A stretch of DNA of 64,000 nucleotides from Nyssa sinensis. Taxonomy: Eukaryota; Streptophyta; Magnoliopsida; Cornales; Nyssaceae. Location: positions 32,398,220 through 32,462,219 of the forward strand of contig CM018050.1 of NCBI GenBank assembly GCA_008638375.1, read 5' to 3'. Position numbers and translations under genes: made by a program. This document shows positions 55,601-58,600 of the stretch, piece by piece; the first letter of the stretch is position 1, and each line of letters opens with the position of its first letter. The notes under the pieces are model-generated. The model did no database searches. It had not been told where the DNA came from and worked only from the letters and a program-made list of their open reading frames with translations.

Positions 55601-58600
55601 ATATTGAAGTTGATTGTCATTTCATTCGATCTAAAGTAGAGTCCAAAGAAATCACCACTCTGTTTGTTCCTCTTGGTAATCAACTTGCCGATGTCTTTAC
55701 CAAAAGCTGCCATCAACTCTATCTGTAGCAAGCAGGGAGTTATAGATATACACTCTCCAACTTGAGGGGGTGTTGTAAATATTGACCGAATCTGTAACTT
55801 AATTTAGGTATTAGATTGAGCTTAATTTGAAGCTTAATTTAAGCATTAGATTGATTGATTGTAGAAACTAATTTAGGATAGTTTCCTTATTTACTTGTAA
55901 GTTATGACTATAAATCTTGACCTCCTACAGAGAAGAATACATTTTTTTCGTTGTCTAAAATATCTTCGAACACTCCTTAACCCTAAAAAAACAATGATAC
56001 CATTATTAAACAGTAAGGATGAAGTTGATAGTGACATCCCCTGAACCACTCCAATGTCAAACCATAATAAGCACCCCCCCAAAAAATTATAAAATAAAGA
56101 AGAATCTTACTAACATAGTGCTAAGTGCCTCCATCGCCGTAAGAAACAAAACTAGGAAAAGGAGATCCCCCTGCTTGAGACCCCTCGAGCTGCTGAAGAA
56201 TCCAACTAACAACCATTAATGAAAATAGGAAATTTCCACCTATTTCCTCCATTTTTAACCAAACCTTATCTGTTCTATGATATTAGGAAACCCCATTTGA
56301 CATGATTATATGCCTTTTCAATATCCAATTTGCAGATCACACTGAAAAGACCACTCCTGATTCTAGAATCATGCATTTGTTAGCCATTAAGATAGCATCT
56401 AAAATCTATCAATCTCCTACAAAAACATTTTGTGTTTTTAAACTCATACATCGAACAACCGTCTCATCCAAGGATCGAAATTTCGTTTCTTTTCCATCGA
56501 AATGGCCAAAACATTTTTATTTTTCAGTGAACCGAAACGAAACACTAATGGAATATCGAAATTCACATATTTTCATCGAAACAAAGTTATTTCCGTGAAA
56601 ATATATTAAAGCTAGTGAAAATCAAACTGAAATAGTGAAAACATTTCTTTCGTATCAACAATAATTCAAGAAGTTGGTAAAATATAATATCTATTTGTTT
56701 TTCAAATGAAAGAGGAGATTGAAGGATTAAGATCCAAAATTATAAGAAGATAATTCTATTTTTTTTTTTCCAAAAACAATAGACAAGGAAAAGTAGTAGT
56801 TGGAATAAAATGTAGATAAACAATTTATTGTAATACTTAGTTACTAATTATAATAGGTTTAGATTTCTATTTGTTTTACTTATTATTTTAAATGTAACAT
56901 GTATTAAATTGTCTAATTCGGGAATATTACACAATACTTATCTATTATGTTATAGTATTGTATTTTATTATTATAATTTTATAACAAATATATAATAATT
57001 TCATATTATAAAAAGTTAGCTCTAAATTTTTTATACTATTTTTATATTAGTAAAGAGTTATTTGGTATTAATGACTAATTTACGTTTTTCTTTTTCAATT
57101 TCATCCTAAAATCTTGTGTGAATGGGCATGTACCCTAAAACATTTTCATTTAATTAATTATAATAATTATCTTCACACATGTATATATTTTACTTTATGT
57201 TTCCAAGTGTTTCTACACATTTTTTTTTTTTTTTTATCGTTTCCGAAATGTGTCCATTTTTTTGGGTGATTGAAACAATACTACGAAACAAAATTTTGAT
57301 CCTAGGTCTCATCATCAATGCTAAGACTTCAGCTATCTTCTTATATACTCCTCCAACCAAGCTAATTGATATAAAGTCTTTCAAATTCATCACCCCACCC
57401 TTACTTGGAATAACTGCAACAAAGGAAGCATTCAGGTTTCCATACTCAAGTCGCCAGTGGCATAGCAATGATGCATCATGGAAAGAACATCTCCTCTAAC
57501 CACACCTAGCACTGCTACAGAAAAGCCATCAGTCAGACTATCTGGTCTATGAGATTCCTCCCCATTACAACTCTTTCGAGCTTCCAAATTTTCCTCTAGA
57601 AATGGCATGTCCAAGCACTCTCTATCCCCATCTGCAATTCTACTAAGTTCAATCCCATCCAGTTTGGTTCTCCATTGAACACTTTATAATACAACTTATC
57701 ATGAACTCCACAACATGCATCGTAATGTCTTCCCGTGTTCTCAACTCCTCTCCATTAACAAAAATCTTCCCAATACGATTCACTCTCCTATTTGAATTGG
57801 CCAACAGATGAAAGAACTTGGTATCAATAACCCCTACCTCCTTAACCCATAGAACTCCCACTTTTGCCTCCAACTAGGCTCTTTTATAATCACACCTTTC
57901 CCAAGTTCCACCATTCTAACTTCCCTCACCAGTTCCTCAAAAGTCAAACCCTCAACCCTTCTTTGACATCCGATTCCTTAATTTCCCCTGCACATTCAAT
58001 TTTCTCCACACCAATTTACCAAAAAATTCATTACTTCCACCTTTTCATACCTTTCTTTCAATCTTCAATTTTTTTGCCGACACATATCCTAGCAAGCCCT
58101 TGAGCCTGCACCCTTCCCACCAAGAATCAAAATTTCATTTCGTAGTGTTGTTTTGGTAACCCAAAAAATGGAAACATTTCGGAAATATAAGTGGAAATGA
58201 TAAAAAAAATTAAAATGTATAAAAACACTTGGAAACATAAAGTAAAATATATGAATATATGAAGATTAATATTATAATTAATTAATTAAAAATATTTTAG
58301 GGTACATGTCCATCCACACAAGAAGATACTAAATATAAATTAGTCATTAATACTAAATAACTATTTAGCCTTTACTAATTAAAAACTAGTATAAAAAATT
58401 TGGAGCTAATTTTTAATGTAATATGAAATTATTATATATTTATTAGAAAATATGTAAAATTATTATCATTAAATACAATACCATTTTTTATGACCAAATA
58501 CAATATCATAATATAATAGATATATACTTCTACTTTTCCTTGTCAATTGTTTTTGAAAAAAATAGAAATATCTTCTTGTAATTTTGGGTCTTAAATCTCC

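Larger units (their letters stand above)
52083..55972 (+). mobile_element. Deleted Ty1/copia element (copia C)
   Basis: The right LTR (55771-55972) starts TGTTGTAAATATTG after a TTGAGGGGG tract. The left LTR begins at 52083 (TTTTGTAAATATT) and is interrupted near 52231 by about 790 bp of other DNA. The flanks are CTCCA and CTCCT, a 4-of-5 match as a TSD. Gag is absent, a deletion joins the protease and integrase regions, and Pol has many stops. It interrupts the long LINE. Confidence 0.85.
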